Origin: Streptococcus ferus DSM 20646
Lineage (GTDB): Bacteria; Bacillota; Bacilli; Lactobacillales; Streptococcaceae
Assembly: GCF_000372425.1 (NCBI RefSeq)
Contig: NZ_AQVD01000001.1
Location: forward strand, 248,001-312,000
Reading direction: 5' to 3'
Length of the DNA stretch: 64,000 nt
Below are positions 28,347 through 37,995 of this stretch, in pieces. A model generated the notes under the pieces. The model did no database searches. It had not been told where the DNA came from and worked only from the letters and a program-made list of their open reading frames with translations. The position numbers and the translations under genes are program-made. Position 1 is the first letter of the stretch. The number at the start of each line of letters is the position of its first letter.

Positions 28347-28508
28347 ATGAATTTAACCAACACTTTCTTTCATTTTGGCCTGGTCATAAGTCTTTTCTTT
28401 GCAGGCTGTTTTGCTGTTTTGTTTATTAGTTATTTAATCATTTTAGAGCGAGTGAATAAGAATTTTAAGGCGGTAGATGATGATCGGTCAGATTTTAATG
28501 ATAATTAG
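28347..28508 (+). CDS. Small single-pass membrane protein in the polysaccharide operon
   Basis: 53 residues (start MNLTNTFFHFGLVISLFFAG) with one membrane helix of about 25 residues and an acidic C-terminal tail. ATG 28347 follows a perfect AGGAGG site; an upstream in-frame ATG lacks this. The 3' end overlaps the glycosyltransferase gene by about 30 bases. In S. mutans a small gene sits at the same place (recall). It may be an accessory subunit of the membrane synthase; no family recognised. A cysteine at residue 21 gives an imperfect lipobox (FFAGC). Confidence 0.75.
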   Translation: MNLTNTFFHFGLVISLFFAGCFAVLFISYLIILERVNKNFKAVDDDRSDFNDN

Positions 28509-29790
28509 TTTGATTTCCATTTGGGCTTCTCTGGCTATTGCATTAGTCGTCTTATTTTCAGCAGTCCATTTTTGGTTCAAACACAGTGATTTTGAAGTAG
28601 ACACCAGTCCCTTAGACTATTATCCAATGATTACCGTTGTTGTGCCGGCTCATAATGAAGATGTTGTTATTTCTCAAACAGCACAGGCTATTCTCGATTT
28701 AAACTACCCTCATGACCGGGTTGAAATTATTCTTTTTGCAGATAACTGCAGTGATAATACCTATCAAGAGATGAAAAAGGTCAAAGCCAGACCGCAGAAT
28801 GCCGGCCGTGATTTGACCTTAATCGACAGAACCGGTACTGGTGGTAAGGCCGGCGTTCTTAATGATGCGCTGAAAATGGCTAAGGGAGAGTATATCTGTG
28901 TTTACGATGCGGATGCCATGCCTGAAAAAAATGCCCTGTATTTTTTGGTTAAAAAGGTTATGGAAAATCCTGAACGCCATGTGGCTTCCTTTGGCCGTAA
29001 CAAAACAAGAAATGCCAATCAAAACTTTTTAACACGCTGCATCAATCAAGAAATTGTTGTTACTCAGCGGATTCAGCACGTTGGGATGTGGCATCTGGGC
29101 AAAATCGGCCGTATCCCAGGGACTAATTTTATCATCAATACAGCGTTTGTTAAAAGTATTGGCGGCTGGCGTAATGGTGCCCTTACAGAGGATACCGATA
29201 TTTCCTTCAAAATTATGCAAAGCGGTAAGCTGATTGCGCTGGCGCATAATTCCGAAGCTTTTCAGCAGGAGCCAGAGACCCTAAGGTCATACTATCTCCA
29301 GCGTAAGAGATGGGCTAAGGGAAATTATGAAGTGGTGATCGCCAACTTTAAACATCTCTTCGGCCGGGGAAACTGGCGGGTGAAATGGGAAGTGTTTTAC
29401 TATGCCTGTACCTTCTTTTGGTTTAATGCAGCCATTGTCCTTTCGGATATCCTCTTCTTTATTAACGTTGCAGCCTTGATATTCGGTCTCTTTAAACCTG
29501 GGGTAACCGTACCTTTTGCCTTTAATGCCGATAACATCTATATGGCCCAGCTCTTGCTCTTTAACTGGCTGTTGATGATCTTGCTTTATCTCTTGCAGAT
29601 TTCAATTTCCTTGGCAACCCAGCATGGTCAGGCAACAGTTAAGCAGATTTGGATCGCGCTTTTGGCTTACTTTACCTATACGCAGCTCTTTATTATTGTA
29701 TCCATTTCGTCTGTCTGCTCTGTTATCATGGACAAAATTTTACGCCGGGAAGGCACCAAATGGGTTAAAACGAAACGTTTTGCAGGATAG
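28477..29790 (+). CDS. Processive family-2 glycosyltransferase (membrane polysaccharide synthase)
   Basis: 437 residues with one N-terminal helix and about four C-terminal helices. GT2 signatures are all present: VVVPAHNEDVV, LFADNCSDNT (first Asp), VYDADAMPE (DxD), ALTEDTDISFKI (TED, catalytic base) and QRKRWAKGN (QxxRW), which marks polymer-forming synthases. Resembles Listeria PssC and Bacillus YdaM. ATG 28477 overlaps the small gene; 28480 is an alternative. Context (UDP-ManNAc-forming epimerase before, GH8 after) suggests a ManNAc-containing polymer; this is inference. Confidence 0.88.
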   Translation: MMIGQILMIISLISIWASLAIALVVLFSAVHFWFKHSDFEVDTSPLDYYPMITVVVPAHNEDVVISQTAQAILDLNYPHDRVEIILFADNCSDNTYQEMKKVKARPQNAGRDLTLIDRTGTGGKAGVLNDALKMAKGEYICVYDADAMPEKNALYFLVKKVMENPERHVASFGRNKTRNANQNFLTRCINQEIVVTQRIQHVGMWHLGKIGRIPGTNFIINTAFVKSIGGWRNGALTEDTDISFKIMQSGKLIALAHNSEAFQQEPETLRSYYLQRKRWAKGNYEVVIANFKHLFGRGNWRVKWEVFYYACTFFWFNAAIVLSDILFFINVAALIFGLFKPGVTVPFAFNADNIYMAQLLLFNWLLMILLYLLQISISLATQHGQATVKQIWIALLAYFTYTQLFIIVSISSVCSVIMDKILRREGTKWVKTKRFAG

Positions 29791-29801
29791 AGGAGAAGAA
29801 G

Positions 29802-30908
29802 GTGAAAAGAAAAAAATTAAAATATTTTTGGCTGGTTTTGTTCTTAACAACTGTGACGCTGGGTTTTTATTCCATGCGAACAGCCAGCACAGATGAAATG
29901 AAGCGAACCATGTACAGTGACTGGTCTGACTACTATGTTATCAGCAAAGGAAAATCTGCCTATGTTAAAACGGGTACTAGTGATCAAGGAGCCTTGGTTT
30001 TATCAGAAGGTCAGGGTTATGGGATGTATATTGCTGTGGAGGCCGAGATGCAGGGCTACCATAGCCAAAAAGAATTTACCAAACTGTACAAATACTATCT
30101 TGATCACCGTATCAGCGGCACTCAGCTCATGTCTTGGAAACAAATTGTTAAAGCAGATGGGAGCATTGACGTTTTGGCCAATAGTGCGACGGACGGTGAC
30201 CTTTACATTGCTTATTCCTTGATTAAAGCTGCGGAATTGTGGCCGGCAAAAGCAAAGGCTTATCAAAAGCAAGCCAAGCTCTTGTTGGAAGATATTCTTA
30301 AATACAATTACAATTCTCAGACCAATTCTTTAACGGTAGGTAACTGGGCAGCTGTCGGTACAGAATATTACGAATTGGTGAGAACTTCTGATATTCTGCC
30401 GGAACAGTTTGATACTTTCTACACTTTTTCAAAAGATGACACTTGGAAAAAGATTAAGTCTTCCATGTTGAATAGCCTTAAAAAGATGAGCGATAAGAAC
30501 CAGACCGGTTTAATTCCTGATTTTATGTGGGTTCGGGCAAATGGCAAAGTCGAGGCAGCTAAGGCGAACTTGGTAGCAACAGATTATGATGGCGACTATT
30601 ATTACAATGCCTGCCGTCTGCCTTATAATCTCGCCCGCAGCAAGGATAAAACAGGTCAGAAAGTTTTAAAGAAAATGATGGATTTCTTTATGAAACAGGA
30701 TACCATCTATGCTGGTTATAAACTTAACGGTCAGAATTTAGAAACCTATCAATCTGCCAGCTTTACAGCCCCAGTCTTTTATGCTGCTAAATCTAACAAT
30801 AGGTACAATCGTTTAGTCCAGCAGGAAAAAAATACTGTTATCGAGGGCATTCCATCAAATAATTATTATGATGCAGCACTGACCACCATGTCAGTCTTAA
30901 GCAAGTAA
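29802..30908 (+). CDS. Glycoside hydrolase family 8 protein
   Basis: 368 residues starting with GTG (29802), preceded by AGGAG at 29791-29795. An N-terminal signal anchor (FWLVLFLTTVTLGFYSM) places it outside the membrane. LSEGQGYGMYIAV has the GH8 catalytic Glu; DGDLYIAYSL carries the conserved acidic residue, and TDYDGDYYYNACRLPYNLAR is a typical GH8 helix. Commonly annotated endoglucanase in streptococci. Next to a synthase it probably trims or releases the polymer, as BcsZ does for cellulose and PssZ for Listeria exopolysaccharide. Ends the operon. Confidence 0.9.
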   Translation: MKRKKLKYFWLVLFLTTVTLGFYSMRTASTDEMKRTMYSDWSDYYVISKGKSAYVKTGTSDQGALVLSEGQGYGMYIAVEAEMQGYHSQKEFTKLYKYYLDHRISGTQLMSWKQIVKADGSIDVLANSATDGDLYIAYSLIKAAELWPAKAKAYQKQAKLLLEDILKYNYNSQTNSLTVGNWAAVGTEYYELVRTSDILPEQFDTFYTFSKDDTWKKIKSSMLNSLKKMSDKNQTGLIPDFMWVRANGKVEAAKANLVATDYDGDYYYNACRLPYNLARSKDKTGQKVLKKMMDFFMKQDTIYAGYKLNGQNLETYQSASFTAPVFYAAKSNNRYNRLVQQEKNTVIEGIPSNNYYDAALTTMSVLSK

Positions 30909-30942
30909 AAAACAGTCAGGGGTATCCCTGGCTGTTTTTTAG
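30907..30942 (+). terminator. Terminator of the polysaccharide operon
   Basis: AAAAACAGTCAGGG pairs with CCCTGGCTGTTTTT (4-base loop), then T. Confidence 0.88.
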
Positions 30943-31007
30943 GGGAGAGGTATGAGGCGGGTCACATTCTTCTGGCTTGTCCTGTCAAGTTTTGCTACAA
31001 TAGGGTT

Positions 31008-32912
31008 ATGATGATTTTACAGGGAAATAAATTAGAAAGAAGCTTTGCGGGTCAGGTTCTTTTTGAGAATATCACGCTGCAAATTGGCGACAAAGACAGG
31101 ATTGCTTTGGTCGGACGTAATGGGGCCGGAAAATCAACCCTCCTGAAAATTTTGGTCGGAGAAGAGCAGCCCAGCTCTGGAACGATTGACCAAAAACGTG
31201 ATTTAAATCTTTCTTATTTGGCTCAGGATAGCCGGTTTGCCTCTGAAAAAACGATTTTTGACGAGATGCTTCATGTTTTTGAAGATTTGAGACAGGATGA
31301 GCAGCAGCTTCGTCAGATGGAAACGGAAATGGGGCAGCTGTCGGGAGATGCCCTAAACCAGCTGATGACACGCTATGACCAGTTGACAGAGAATTTCCGG
31401 CAACGAGGTGGTTTCACTTATGAGAGTGATATTAAGACGATTCTCAATGCCTTTAAGTTTGGTCAGGAGATGTGGCAGATGCCGATTTCAGAGCTTTCAG
31501 GTGGGCAAAACACCCGATTAGCCTTAGCCAAGATGTTGTTAGAAAAGCCTGACTTACTTGTCTTGGATGAGCCAACCAATCATTTGGATATTGAAACCAT
31601 TGCCTGGCTAGAAAATTATTTAGTCCATTATTCGGGAGCCTTGTTGATTGTCAGCCATGATCGGTATTTTTTGGATAAGGTCGCAACTGTGACCATGGAC
31701 TTACGGCCGCATGGATTAGATGTTTATGCCGGCAACTATTCTTATTTTATTCAGGAAAAAGCGCAAAGACTGGCGACGGAAGAAAAGAATTTTGAAAAAC
31801 AGCAAAAAGAAATTGCTAAATTAGAAGACTTTGTCCAGAAAAATATCGTGCGTGCCTCAACCACCAAAAGAGCTCAGTCTCGTCGCAAACAGCTGGAGAA
31901 AATGGAGCGGCTTGAGAAGCCAGACAGTCATCAACGGTCAGCCTATATCAGTTTTCATGCGGACAGACCATCTGGTAATAAAGTTCTTAGTCTTAAGGAT
32001 ACAATGATTGGTCATGAAGGGGTGCCTTTGTCAGGGCCGATTGACCTTGATGTCAGCAGAATGGATGCAATCGCAGTCGTCGGTCCTAATGGCATTGGAA
32101 AATCCACCCTAATCAAGTCCATCATTGGAGAGATTCCTTTTGTGAAAGGATCAGCCATGTACGGTGCAAATGTTGACCAAGGGTATTATGATCAGACGCA
32201 GTCTCACCTGACACCACAGAACACGGTTCTGGAAGAAATCTGGTCAGACTTTTCAACTCTTCCAGAAGTAGAGGTGAGAAACCGCTTAGGAGCCTTTCTT
32301 TTTTCAGGGGAAGATGTCAAAAAGACGGTCTCTGTCCTATCAGGCGGTGAAAAAGCTCGACTTCTCCTAGCGAAACTCTCCTTGGAAAATAATAACTTCC
32401 TGATTCTTGATGAGCCGACCAATCACCTGGATATTGACAGTAAAGAGGTGCTGGAAAATGCCCTGATTGATTTTGATGGGACCCTCCTTTTTGTCAGTCA
32501 TGACCGCTACTTTATCAACCGTGTTGCTAACAAGGTTTTGGAAATCTCCCAAAGTGGTTCGCAATTGTATTTGGGAGATTACGATTATTATTTGGAGAAA
32601 AAAGCCGAGCAGGAACAGAAGCAGATGGCTGCCGATACAGCTTCTGATCGATCAGATAAGACGGCAGCTCAGGATTATCAGGCACAAAAAGCCAGCCAAA
32701 AGGAAGTTCGGAGAATAAACCGCCGTCTTGAGGAAATCGAAGTTTCCCTAGAAGCCCTTGATGATCGGGCAGCAGCTTTACATGCTGAAATGTCACAAAC
32801 CAACGATGCGGCTGCCTTAATGGATTTACAAAAGGAAGTGGACCAAATTGCCGGTCAGCAAGATGATTTATGGCAGGAATGGGAAGATCTGTCTGAGAAA
32901 CTTGAATCTTGA
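31008..32912 (+). CDS. ABC-F family ATPase (Uup/YfmR type)
   Basis: 634-residue cytoplasmic protein with two ABC cassettes and no membrane part: Walker A GRNGAGKST and GPNGIGKST, signatures LSGGQNTRLALAKM and LSGGEKARLLLAKL, Walker B DLLVLDEPTNHLD and FLILDEPTNHLD. The linker (about 240-315) is basic. The C-terminal 90 residues are a charged coiled coil, as in Uup/YfmR. ABC-F proteins act on the ribosome (resolving stalls). Start 31008 or 31011 (adjacent ATGs). Monocistronic; terminator follows. Confidence 0.9.
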   Translation: MMILQGNKLERSFAGQVLFENITLQIGDKDRIALVGRNGAGKSTLLKILVGEEQPSSGTIDQKRDLNLSYLAQDSRFASEKTIFDEMLHVFEDLRQDEQQLRQMETEMGQLSGDALNQLMTRYDQLTENFRQRGGFTYESDIKTILNAFKFGQEMWQMPISELSGGQNTRLALAKMLLEKPDLLVLDEPTNHLDIETIAWLENYLVHYSGALLIVSHDRYFLDKVATVTMDLRPHGLDVYAGNYSYFIQEKAQRLATEEKNFEKQQKEIAKLEDFVQKNIVRASTTKRAQSRRKQLEKMERLEKPDSHQRSAYISFHADRPSGNKVLSLKDTMIGHEGVPLSGPIDLDVSRMDAIAVVGPNGIGKSTLIKSIIGEIPFVKGSAMYGANVDQGYYDQTQSHLTPQNTVLEEIWSDFSTLPEVEVRNRLGAFLFSGEDVKKTVSVLSGGEKARLLLAKLSLENNNFLILDEPTNHLDIDSKEVLENALIDFDGTLLFVSHDRYFINRVANKVLEISQSGSQLYLGDYDYYLEKKAEQEQKQMAADTASDRSDKTAAQDYQAQKASQKEVRRINRRLEEIEVSLEALDDRAAALHAEMSQTNDAAALMDLQKEVDQIAGQQDDLWQEWEDLSEKLES

Positions 32913-32916
32913 AGCT

Positions 32917-32956
32917 TAAACCGCTGAACCTAAACTAAAAGGTTCGGCGGTTTTAC
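32917..32956 (+). terminator. Terminator after the ABC-F gene
   Basis: AAACCGCTGAACCT pairs with AGGTTCGGCGGTTT with an 8-base loop, followed by TA. Confidence 0.85.
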
Positions 32957-33025
32957 TCTTAAACAAATCAATTGCATATAATACTAGTTAGTGATATATT
33001 GGTATCAAAAGATGAAGGAGCAATT

Positions 33026-33877
33026 ATGTTGTATCAATCAGATTTTGAATTGGGGCCTCTTGCTTTAAATGTGAACGATTTAGAATTAGAGGTTGATTTT
33101 TATCAGCAGGCTTTAGGTCTGCAGCTTCATCAGCGTTCAGCACTGACAGCAGACTTAGGCTTGGCTGATGAGATTCTGATCCATCTCAGGCAGACAGATG
33201 ATCGGACCTCCCCGTCAGATGCTTATGGCCTCTATCACTTTGCTATTGTTTTACCCAGAAGAGAAGATTTAGGTACGCTTTTCCGTCATTTTTTAAGAGA
33301 AAAAATCCCCTTAGTTGGGGCTTCCGATCATGGTTACAGCGAAGCCATTTACCTAGAGGATCCAGAAGGCAATGGCATTGAAATTTATCGCGATCGACCT
33401 CAAGAAGACTGGGATATCAGAGCTGATGGCCGTATTGTCGGGATTACCGAAGCTATGGATGCTCAGGCTGTCTATGATGCAGGTCATGAGGTAAAGAGTT
33501 ATAGAATGCCTAGGGGCAGCAGAATGGGACACATTCACTTATCAGTAGCTTCCAGCCAGAAATCCAGTCACTTTTACCAAGAGGTTCTCGGGCTGGCTGA
33601 CAAGTTTTCGATTCCTTCGGCTTCATGGCTGGCCTCGGGTCATTATCATCATCATTTGGCCGTCAACGAATGGGGAGGGCAAGATCTTCTTAAACGTACT
33701 GAAAAAATGAAAGGCTTAGCCTACTACACACTTGTCTATAAGGATATTTTTGCCTATCAGAAGGCGATTCGAACAGCCCAAAAACTGGGACTTGAAGTGA
33801 CTTTTCAAACTAATCAGGCGGCTTTTTGGGATTTAGATGGGATTAAAACAAAATTACTCTTGGCGTCATCTGGCTGA
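33026..33877 (+). CDS. VOC-family protein, catechol-2,3-dioxygenase-like (CatE type)
   Basis: 283 residues with two vicinal-oxygen-chelate modules: N-terminal LGPLALNVNDLELEVDFYQQ and YHFAIVLPRR, C-terminal MGHIHLSVASSQKSSHFYQ and HHLAVNEWGG. Metal ligand candidates are the His of MGHIHL, the His of HHHLAVN and a downstream acidic residue. Bacillus CatE has similar length (285). ATG 33026 follows GAAGGAG; the 18-codon upstream extension has none. Role may be electrophile or aromatic detoxification; substrate unknown. Confidence 0.85.
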   Translation: MLYQSDFELGPLALNVNDLELEVDFYQQALGLQLHQRSALTADLGLADEILIHLRQTDDRTSPSDAYGLYHFAIVLPRREDLGTLFRHFLREKIPLVGASDHGYSEAIYLEDPEGNGIEIYRDRPQEDWDIRADGRIVGITEAMDAQAVYDAGHEVKSYRMPRGSRMGHIHLSVASSQKSSHFYQEVLGLADKFSIPSASWLASGHYHHHLAVNEWGGQDLLKRTEKMKGLAYYTLVYKDIFAYQKAIRTAQKLGLEVTFQTNQAAFWDLDGIKTKLLLASSG

Positions 33878-33880
33878 TAA

Positions 33881-33914
33881 AAAATCAACTTTCGGAAAGA
33901 AAGTTGATTTTTTA
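33881..33914. terminator. Bidirectional terminator
   Basis: AAAAAATCAACTTTC pairs with GAAAGTTGATTTTTT between the VOC gene and gatD. Confidence 0.88.
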
Positions 33915-34700
33915 TTGATCAAACTCAGCCTTGCTTTTAACATCAGTGTATTCTTCGGGAACTTCAAGACTTAGAATCTCTTGATAGCTTGGCAGTTTAA
34001 GGTCTGAGCCATATTTTCGTCTGAGAGCAGTTGTCACTAAACGGTAGGCTAAGTTGGCATTGCGAGAGAGAAGGGGGCCGTGAAAATAGGAGCCAAAAAT
34101 ATTTTTATAATGGACACCTTCGGTTCCGTCTTCTTGATTGTTACCGTTGCCGTAAACGACCTTACCCAAAGGTTTTTCGTCGTCTGATAGGAAAGTCCTG
34201 CCCTGGTGATTTTCAAAACCATAGTAGGTTTCGTTAAATTCGTCATTGTGAATCTTAATATCACCGATGTAGCGATTTTGGTTTTGATTCAGTGTGTAGT
34301 GGCCCATCACGCCAATGCCGTCAATTTTAGTCCCATCTGCCTGAATATAATAGTGACCGAGCAACTGAAAGCCACCACAGATGGCAAGACCCACACCGCC
34401 TTTTTCGATGAAATCGGCGATCTGGTCTTTCTTATGGGGCAAATCTTTGGCAACAATGGCTTGCTCATAATCTTGCCCCCCACCAAAAAAAATGAGATCG
34501 TATTGGTCGGCGTCAAAATCATCACCCATGGAGACAATATCGAACGTCATCCTAGCACCTAACTTTTCACCGACATACTTCAGCATGAGGACATTGCCAT
34601 TATCCCCATAGGTATTGAGCAAGTCACCATAGAGATGAGCAGTCCTCAGTTCAAAATCGTAAGAGCGGTTGTCAGGAGACTGTAAAGAGCTATAAACCAT
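33912..34700 (-). CDS. gatD: Lipid II isoglutaminyl synthase, glutaminase subunit GatD
   Basis: Amidates D-Glu of the peptidoglycan stem with MurT. The 262-residue class-I-type glutaminase has [15 protein letters not shown] with the nucleophile Cys and [13 protein letters not shown] with the catalytic His. The start overlaps the murT stop by 1 base (CATTA), so the pair is coupled. Cytoplasmic. Confidence 0.93.
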   Translation of the reverse strand: MVYSSLQSPDNRSYDFELRTAHLYGDLLNTYGDNGNVLMLKYVGEKLGARMTFDIVSMGDDFDADQYDLIFFGGGQDYEQAIVAKDLPHKKDQIADFIEKGGVGLAICGGFQLLGHYYIQADGTKIDGIGVMGHYTLNQNQNRYIGDIKIHNDEFNETYYGFENHQGRTFLSDDEKPLGKVVYGNGNNQEDGTEGVHYKNIFGSYFHGPLLSRNANLAYRLVTTALRRKYGSDLKLPSYQEILSLEVPEEYTDVKSKAEFDQ

Positions 34701-36043
34701 TAGATCATCTCCTTTCTAACAGCATGTCTGCTGGCAAGCAGTTCTCGAAATTCCAGCATAGCAGTATAGGTCGCAAGGATATAAGCGTGTTGGCAATCCT
34801 GTTGTTCAATCATGGTCAGGATATCTTCCAATTTCTCAGCCTGAGTAATTTTGGTATCGTCGTAACCTGTAACACGAAGACGGCGGGCAATTTCAGAGTG
34901 CCGGACACCGCCTGCAAAAATCTCTGGAATGTCCATTTCTAAAATACTCTCAAAATTGGCATCCCAGATCCAGGAAGTATCAATGCCATCAGCATAATTG
35001 GCGTTGAGCAGGACAGACAGACTGAAAGGATAGGGCGCTAGTTTAATCATGTCCAGAGCCTGACTGGCACCGACTGGATTTTTAATAAGAACCAGCGTGC
35101 AGGATTTGTTGCCAATATGAAAGGTTTCCTGCCGTCCAAAGACAGCTCGGCTTTTATGGAAACCTGCCTTGATTTTTTCGGGAGAGACCTGGAAAAATTC
35201 TGCAACCGAAACAGCAGCCAAGGCATTGTAAATATTGTAGAGTCCGCCTACATTGATTTTGTAGGATTGACCATCAATGATAAACTCCGAAGCGGTATTG
35301 GTAATCTGACTGAGCTCTGTCAGCGCATAGTCCAGAGGTGGACGCTTAAATCCACAAGATTCACAGATATAGTCGCCCAAGTTGGCATAAGTGTTGTGTT
35401 TATACTTAAGAATGTGCTGACATCTAGGACAGAGGATGCCCTCGGTATTATAGTGAGCCTGTCGGGGTTGATGGGTAGCCGTTGCAAAACCATAGTATTT
35501 CAGAGGATTGACAACTTCAGTTGAATGAAAGAGTGGACTGTCTCCATTCGCCAGAATGGTTGCCTGAGGTACCTTGGCGGCCCCCTCTAAAATCATCTGG
35601 TAGGTCGTATAGATTTCGCCATAGCGATCCATCTGATCGCGGAAGATATTAGTAAAAACAAAGAGGCTTGGCTTGAGGTATTCTGTAATCTTGGGAAGGC
35701 TTGCTTCGTCAATCTCCAGAACAGCTATTTTTCGGTCGGTTCTGGTTTTTTTGGCGGTCAAAAAGGTCGAGGTAATCCCAGTAATCATGTTAGCGCCGCT
35801 AGGATTAGTGAGCACCTGACCGTAGGCTTCTTTTAGGATACCGACTGTGAGGGCAGTGGTTAGTGTTTTACCGTTAGTTCCCGTCACAACGACGATTTCG
35901 TAGTCTTTGGCCAGTGTATTTAAGATATCTTTGTCAAATTTAAGGGCAATTTTTCCTGGCAGGGTTGAGCCGCGTCCTAACTTACTAAGAAAGAAGTGGG
36001 CTGTTCTGCCAGCAATAATTCCCAGAGTGCTTTTTATTGTCAT
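34700..36043 (-). CDS. murT: Lipid II isoglutaminyl synthase, Mur-ligase subunit MurT
   Basis: 447-residue partner of GatD. Mur-ligase features: [14 protein letters not shown] (P-loop), NGDSPLF and the C-terminal ligase domain. The four-cysteine zinc ribbon of MurT is visible in [11 protein letters not shown] and [11 protein letters not shown]. Divergent from cdaA; the two starts are about 110 bases apart. The pair is essential or near-essential in streptococci and affects beta-lactam and lysozyme sensitivity. Confidence 0.94.
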   Translation of the reverse strand: MTIKSTLGIIAGRTAHFFLSKLGRGSTLPGKIALKFDKDILNTLAKDYEIVVVTGTNGKTLTTALTVGILKEAYGQVLTNPSGANMITGITSTFLTAKKTRTDRKIAVLEIDEASLPKITEYLKPSLFVFTNIFRDQMDRYGEIYTTYQMILEGAAKVPQATILANGDSPLFHSTEVVNPLKYYGFATATHQPRQAHYNTEGILCPRCQHILKYKHNTYANLGDYICESCGFKRPPLDYALTELSQITNTASEFIIDGQSYKINVGGLYNIYNALAAVSVAEFFQVSPEKIKAGFHKSRAVFGRQETFHIGNKSCTLVLIKNPVGASQALDMIKLAPYPFSLSVLLNANYADGIDTSWIWDANFESILEMDIPEIFAGGVRHSEIARRLRVTGYDDTKITQAEKLEDILTMIEQQDCQHAYILATYTAMLEFRELLASRHAVRKEMI

Positions 36044-36098
36044 ATGCTTATTTTATCATAAAAAAAAGCATTGATATACAGAAAAATTGTTTGAAAAG

Positions 36099-36107
36099 TG
36101 ATATAAT
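36099..36107 (+). promoter_or_regulatory. Extended -10 promoter of cdaA
   Basis: TGATATAAT, extended -10, 48 bases before the cdaA ATG; no convincing -35. Confidence 0.65.
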
Positions 36108-36154
36108 TGAATGTGATTGTTTAATGTATCCATTGTTGATAGAAAAGAGTGAGT

Positions 36155-37009
36155 ATGAGTACCCTATTTCAAGTAAATTCTGATTTTTGGAGTAACTTAT
36201 TCAGCAGTCCTTGGCAGATTGTCATTCATGTCTTGGATGTTGGTATCGTTGCTTGGTTAATCTATCGTTTTATCAAGGCCTTGGCTGGGACAAAGATTAT
36301 GTCTTTGGTTCAGGGAGTTGTGCTGTTTGTTTTTCTGAAGTTTGTGGCGGAATTCTTAGGTTTGACTACCATCACCTTTTTGATGAATCAGGTTGTGACC
36401 TACGGGATTATCGCTGCTGTGGTGATTTTTGCGCCAGAAATCCGGTCTGGACTTGAGCGTTTTGGACGGACTCCTCAGGCTTTAATTCAGACACGGACGG
36501 TGACCAGCGATGATCAGATTGTCCAAGCTTTTGTTGATGCGGTTAAATACATGAGTCCTCGAAAGATAGGGGCGCTGGTGGCTGTTGAAGGTACCCAGAC
36601 CCTGCGTGAATACATCACCACAGGTATTCCCCTAGATGCGGATATTTCCAGTCAGCTCCTGATTAATATCTTTATCCCCAATACACCGCTTCATGACGGC
36701 GCGGTTATCGTTAAGGACAATAAGATTGCAGTTTCTTGTGCCTACCTGCCTTTGTCAGAATCCAGTTCGATTTCAAAAGAGTTTGGTACGCGACACAGGG
36801 CTGCCATTGGTTTATCGGAGCAGTCGGATGCTCTCATCTTCGTTGTTTCTGAGGAAACAGGAGCAATATCGGTTGCTCATAAGGGTGATTTTGTTCATGA
36901 TTTGTCAATTGATGCATTTGAGCGTTTGCTGAAAGAACAACTCATCTCAGAAGGCAGTGAAACCAAGCCATTTTTAAAGACACTTTTTGGAGGAAAAAAG
37001 GATGCCTAA
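36155..37009 (+). CDS. cdaA: Diadenylate cyclase CdaA
   Basis: Makes c-di-AMP from two ATP. The N-terminal 90 residues hold three membrane helices; the DAC domain shows PLHDGAVIV (DGA) and GTRHRAAIGLSE (RHR), the two nucleotide-binding motifs. ATG 36155 chosen over a GTG at 36149; the ribosome site is weak for both. Its end overlaps cdaR by 8 bases. The order cdaA-cdaR-glmM is conserved in Firmicutes. Confidence 0.95.
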   Translation: MSTLFQVNSDFWSNLFSSPWQIVIHVLDVGIVAWLIYRFIKALAGTKIMSLVQGVVLFVFLKFVAEFLGLTTITFLMNQVVTYGIIAAVVIFAPEIRSGLERFGRTPQALIQTRTVTSDDQIVQAFVDAVKYMSPRKIGALVAVEGTQTLREYITTGIPLDADISSQLLINIFIPNTPLHDGAVIVKDNKIAVSCAYLPLSESSSISKEFGTRHRAAIGLSEQSDALIFVVSEETGAISVAHKGDFVHDLSIDAFERLLKEQLISEGSETKPFLKTLFGGKKDA

Positions 37010-37958
37010 AAAATATTCCTCTAACAATATCTTATTGGCACTCGCGTCTATCTTTTTTGCCCTTATCTTGTTCTTGACAGCATATGCTGCTAATTCTAGG
37101 TCAGGAGGCTCTACAACGGGATTTGGACAGACTTATAGTCAGACACTGGAAAATGTTCCGATTGACATTAAGTACGACAGCGATAAATATTTCATCAGTG
37201 GTTATTCTTATGAAGCAGAAGTCTATCTGACAACAACCAATCGTATCAAGCTGGATTCTGAAATCAATGAAGATACACGGCATTTCAAGGTGGTTGCGGA
37301 TTTAAGTAACCTATCTGAGGGCAGCCACAAGGCCAAACTCCAGTTGACCAATCTGCCGTCCGAAGTCTCTGGGGAAGTTTCTCCCCAAACCATGTCGGTG
37401 ACGATAGGTAAAAAGAAGACAAAGACTTTCAAAGTTGAAGGAATTGTCTCACCCGATCAGGTGGCTTCAGGCTACAGTATCAAAGAAATCAAGACAGGTG
37501 TTACAGAAGCTGAAGTTACCAGTGATGAAGCAACAATCAATCAGATTGACCACGTGGTCGCTGTTTTACCTGAGGAGCAGACCCTCAGTGCTAATTACAG
37601 CAAACCGGTGACCTTGCAGGCGGTATCAGCAGAAGGAAAAATTCTACCTAGCATTATCAGCCCGACCAAGACAAGTCTGTCGGTTAAGATTGCAGAACTG
37701 TCCAAAACAGTTCCTGTTGCTGTCGAAATCACTGGTCAGCTCAATAAAAATGTGTCAGCTGTTACTTATGAATTGCAGACAAAAGAAGTCACTATTTACG
37801 GTAAGCAGACCGATCTTGATAAAATCAGTAAGGTAACTGCCAAGGTGGATGTTTCTGATGTCAGCAAAGACACAACAAAATCTGTCAGTCTTTCTGCGGA
37901 CAATGTTAAAGTTGATCCTGAGAAAGTTAATGTAAAGTTAACAGTAAAACAAAAATAA
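37002..37958 (+). CDS. cdaR: CdaA regulator CdaR (YbbR-domain protein)
   Basis: 318 residues: one N-terminal membrane helix ([19 protein letters not shown]) and about three extracellular YbbR repeats, with [22 protein letters not shown] and [17 protein letters not shown] as typical segments. Modulates the cyclase from outside the membrane. GGAGG precedes ATG 37002; an upstream in-frame ATG at 36987 lacks a site. Confidence 0.92.
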   Translation: MPKKYSSNNILLALASIFFALILFLTAYAANSRSGGSTTGFGQTYSQTLENVPIDIKYDSDKYFISGYSYEAEVYLTTTNRIKLDSEINEDTRHFKVVADLSNLSEGSHKAKLQLTNLPSEVSGEVSPQTMSVTIGKKKTKTFKVEGIVSPDQVASGYSIKEIKTGVTEAEVTSDEATINQIDHVVAVLPEEQTLSANYSKPVTLQAVSAEGKILPSIISPTKTSLSVKIAELSKTVPVAVEITGQLNKNVSAVTYELQTKEVTIYGKQTDLDKISKVTAKVDVSDVSKDTTKSVSLSADNVKVDPEKVNVKLTVKQK

Positions 37959-37995
37959 AAATACGGAGGACGATGTCAAAAGACATCTAAGAATT

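Noticed and set aside
34206..34562. 118-residue plus-strand frame in gatD
   Set aside because: Shadow of gatD; no ribosome site.
35117..35524. 135-residue plus-strand frame
   Set aside because: Fully inside murT on the other strand; no conserved motif.
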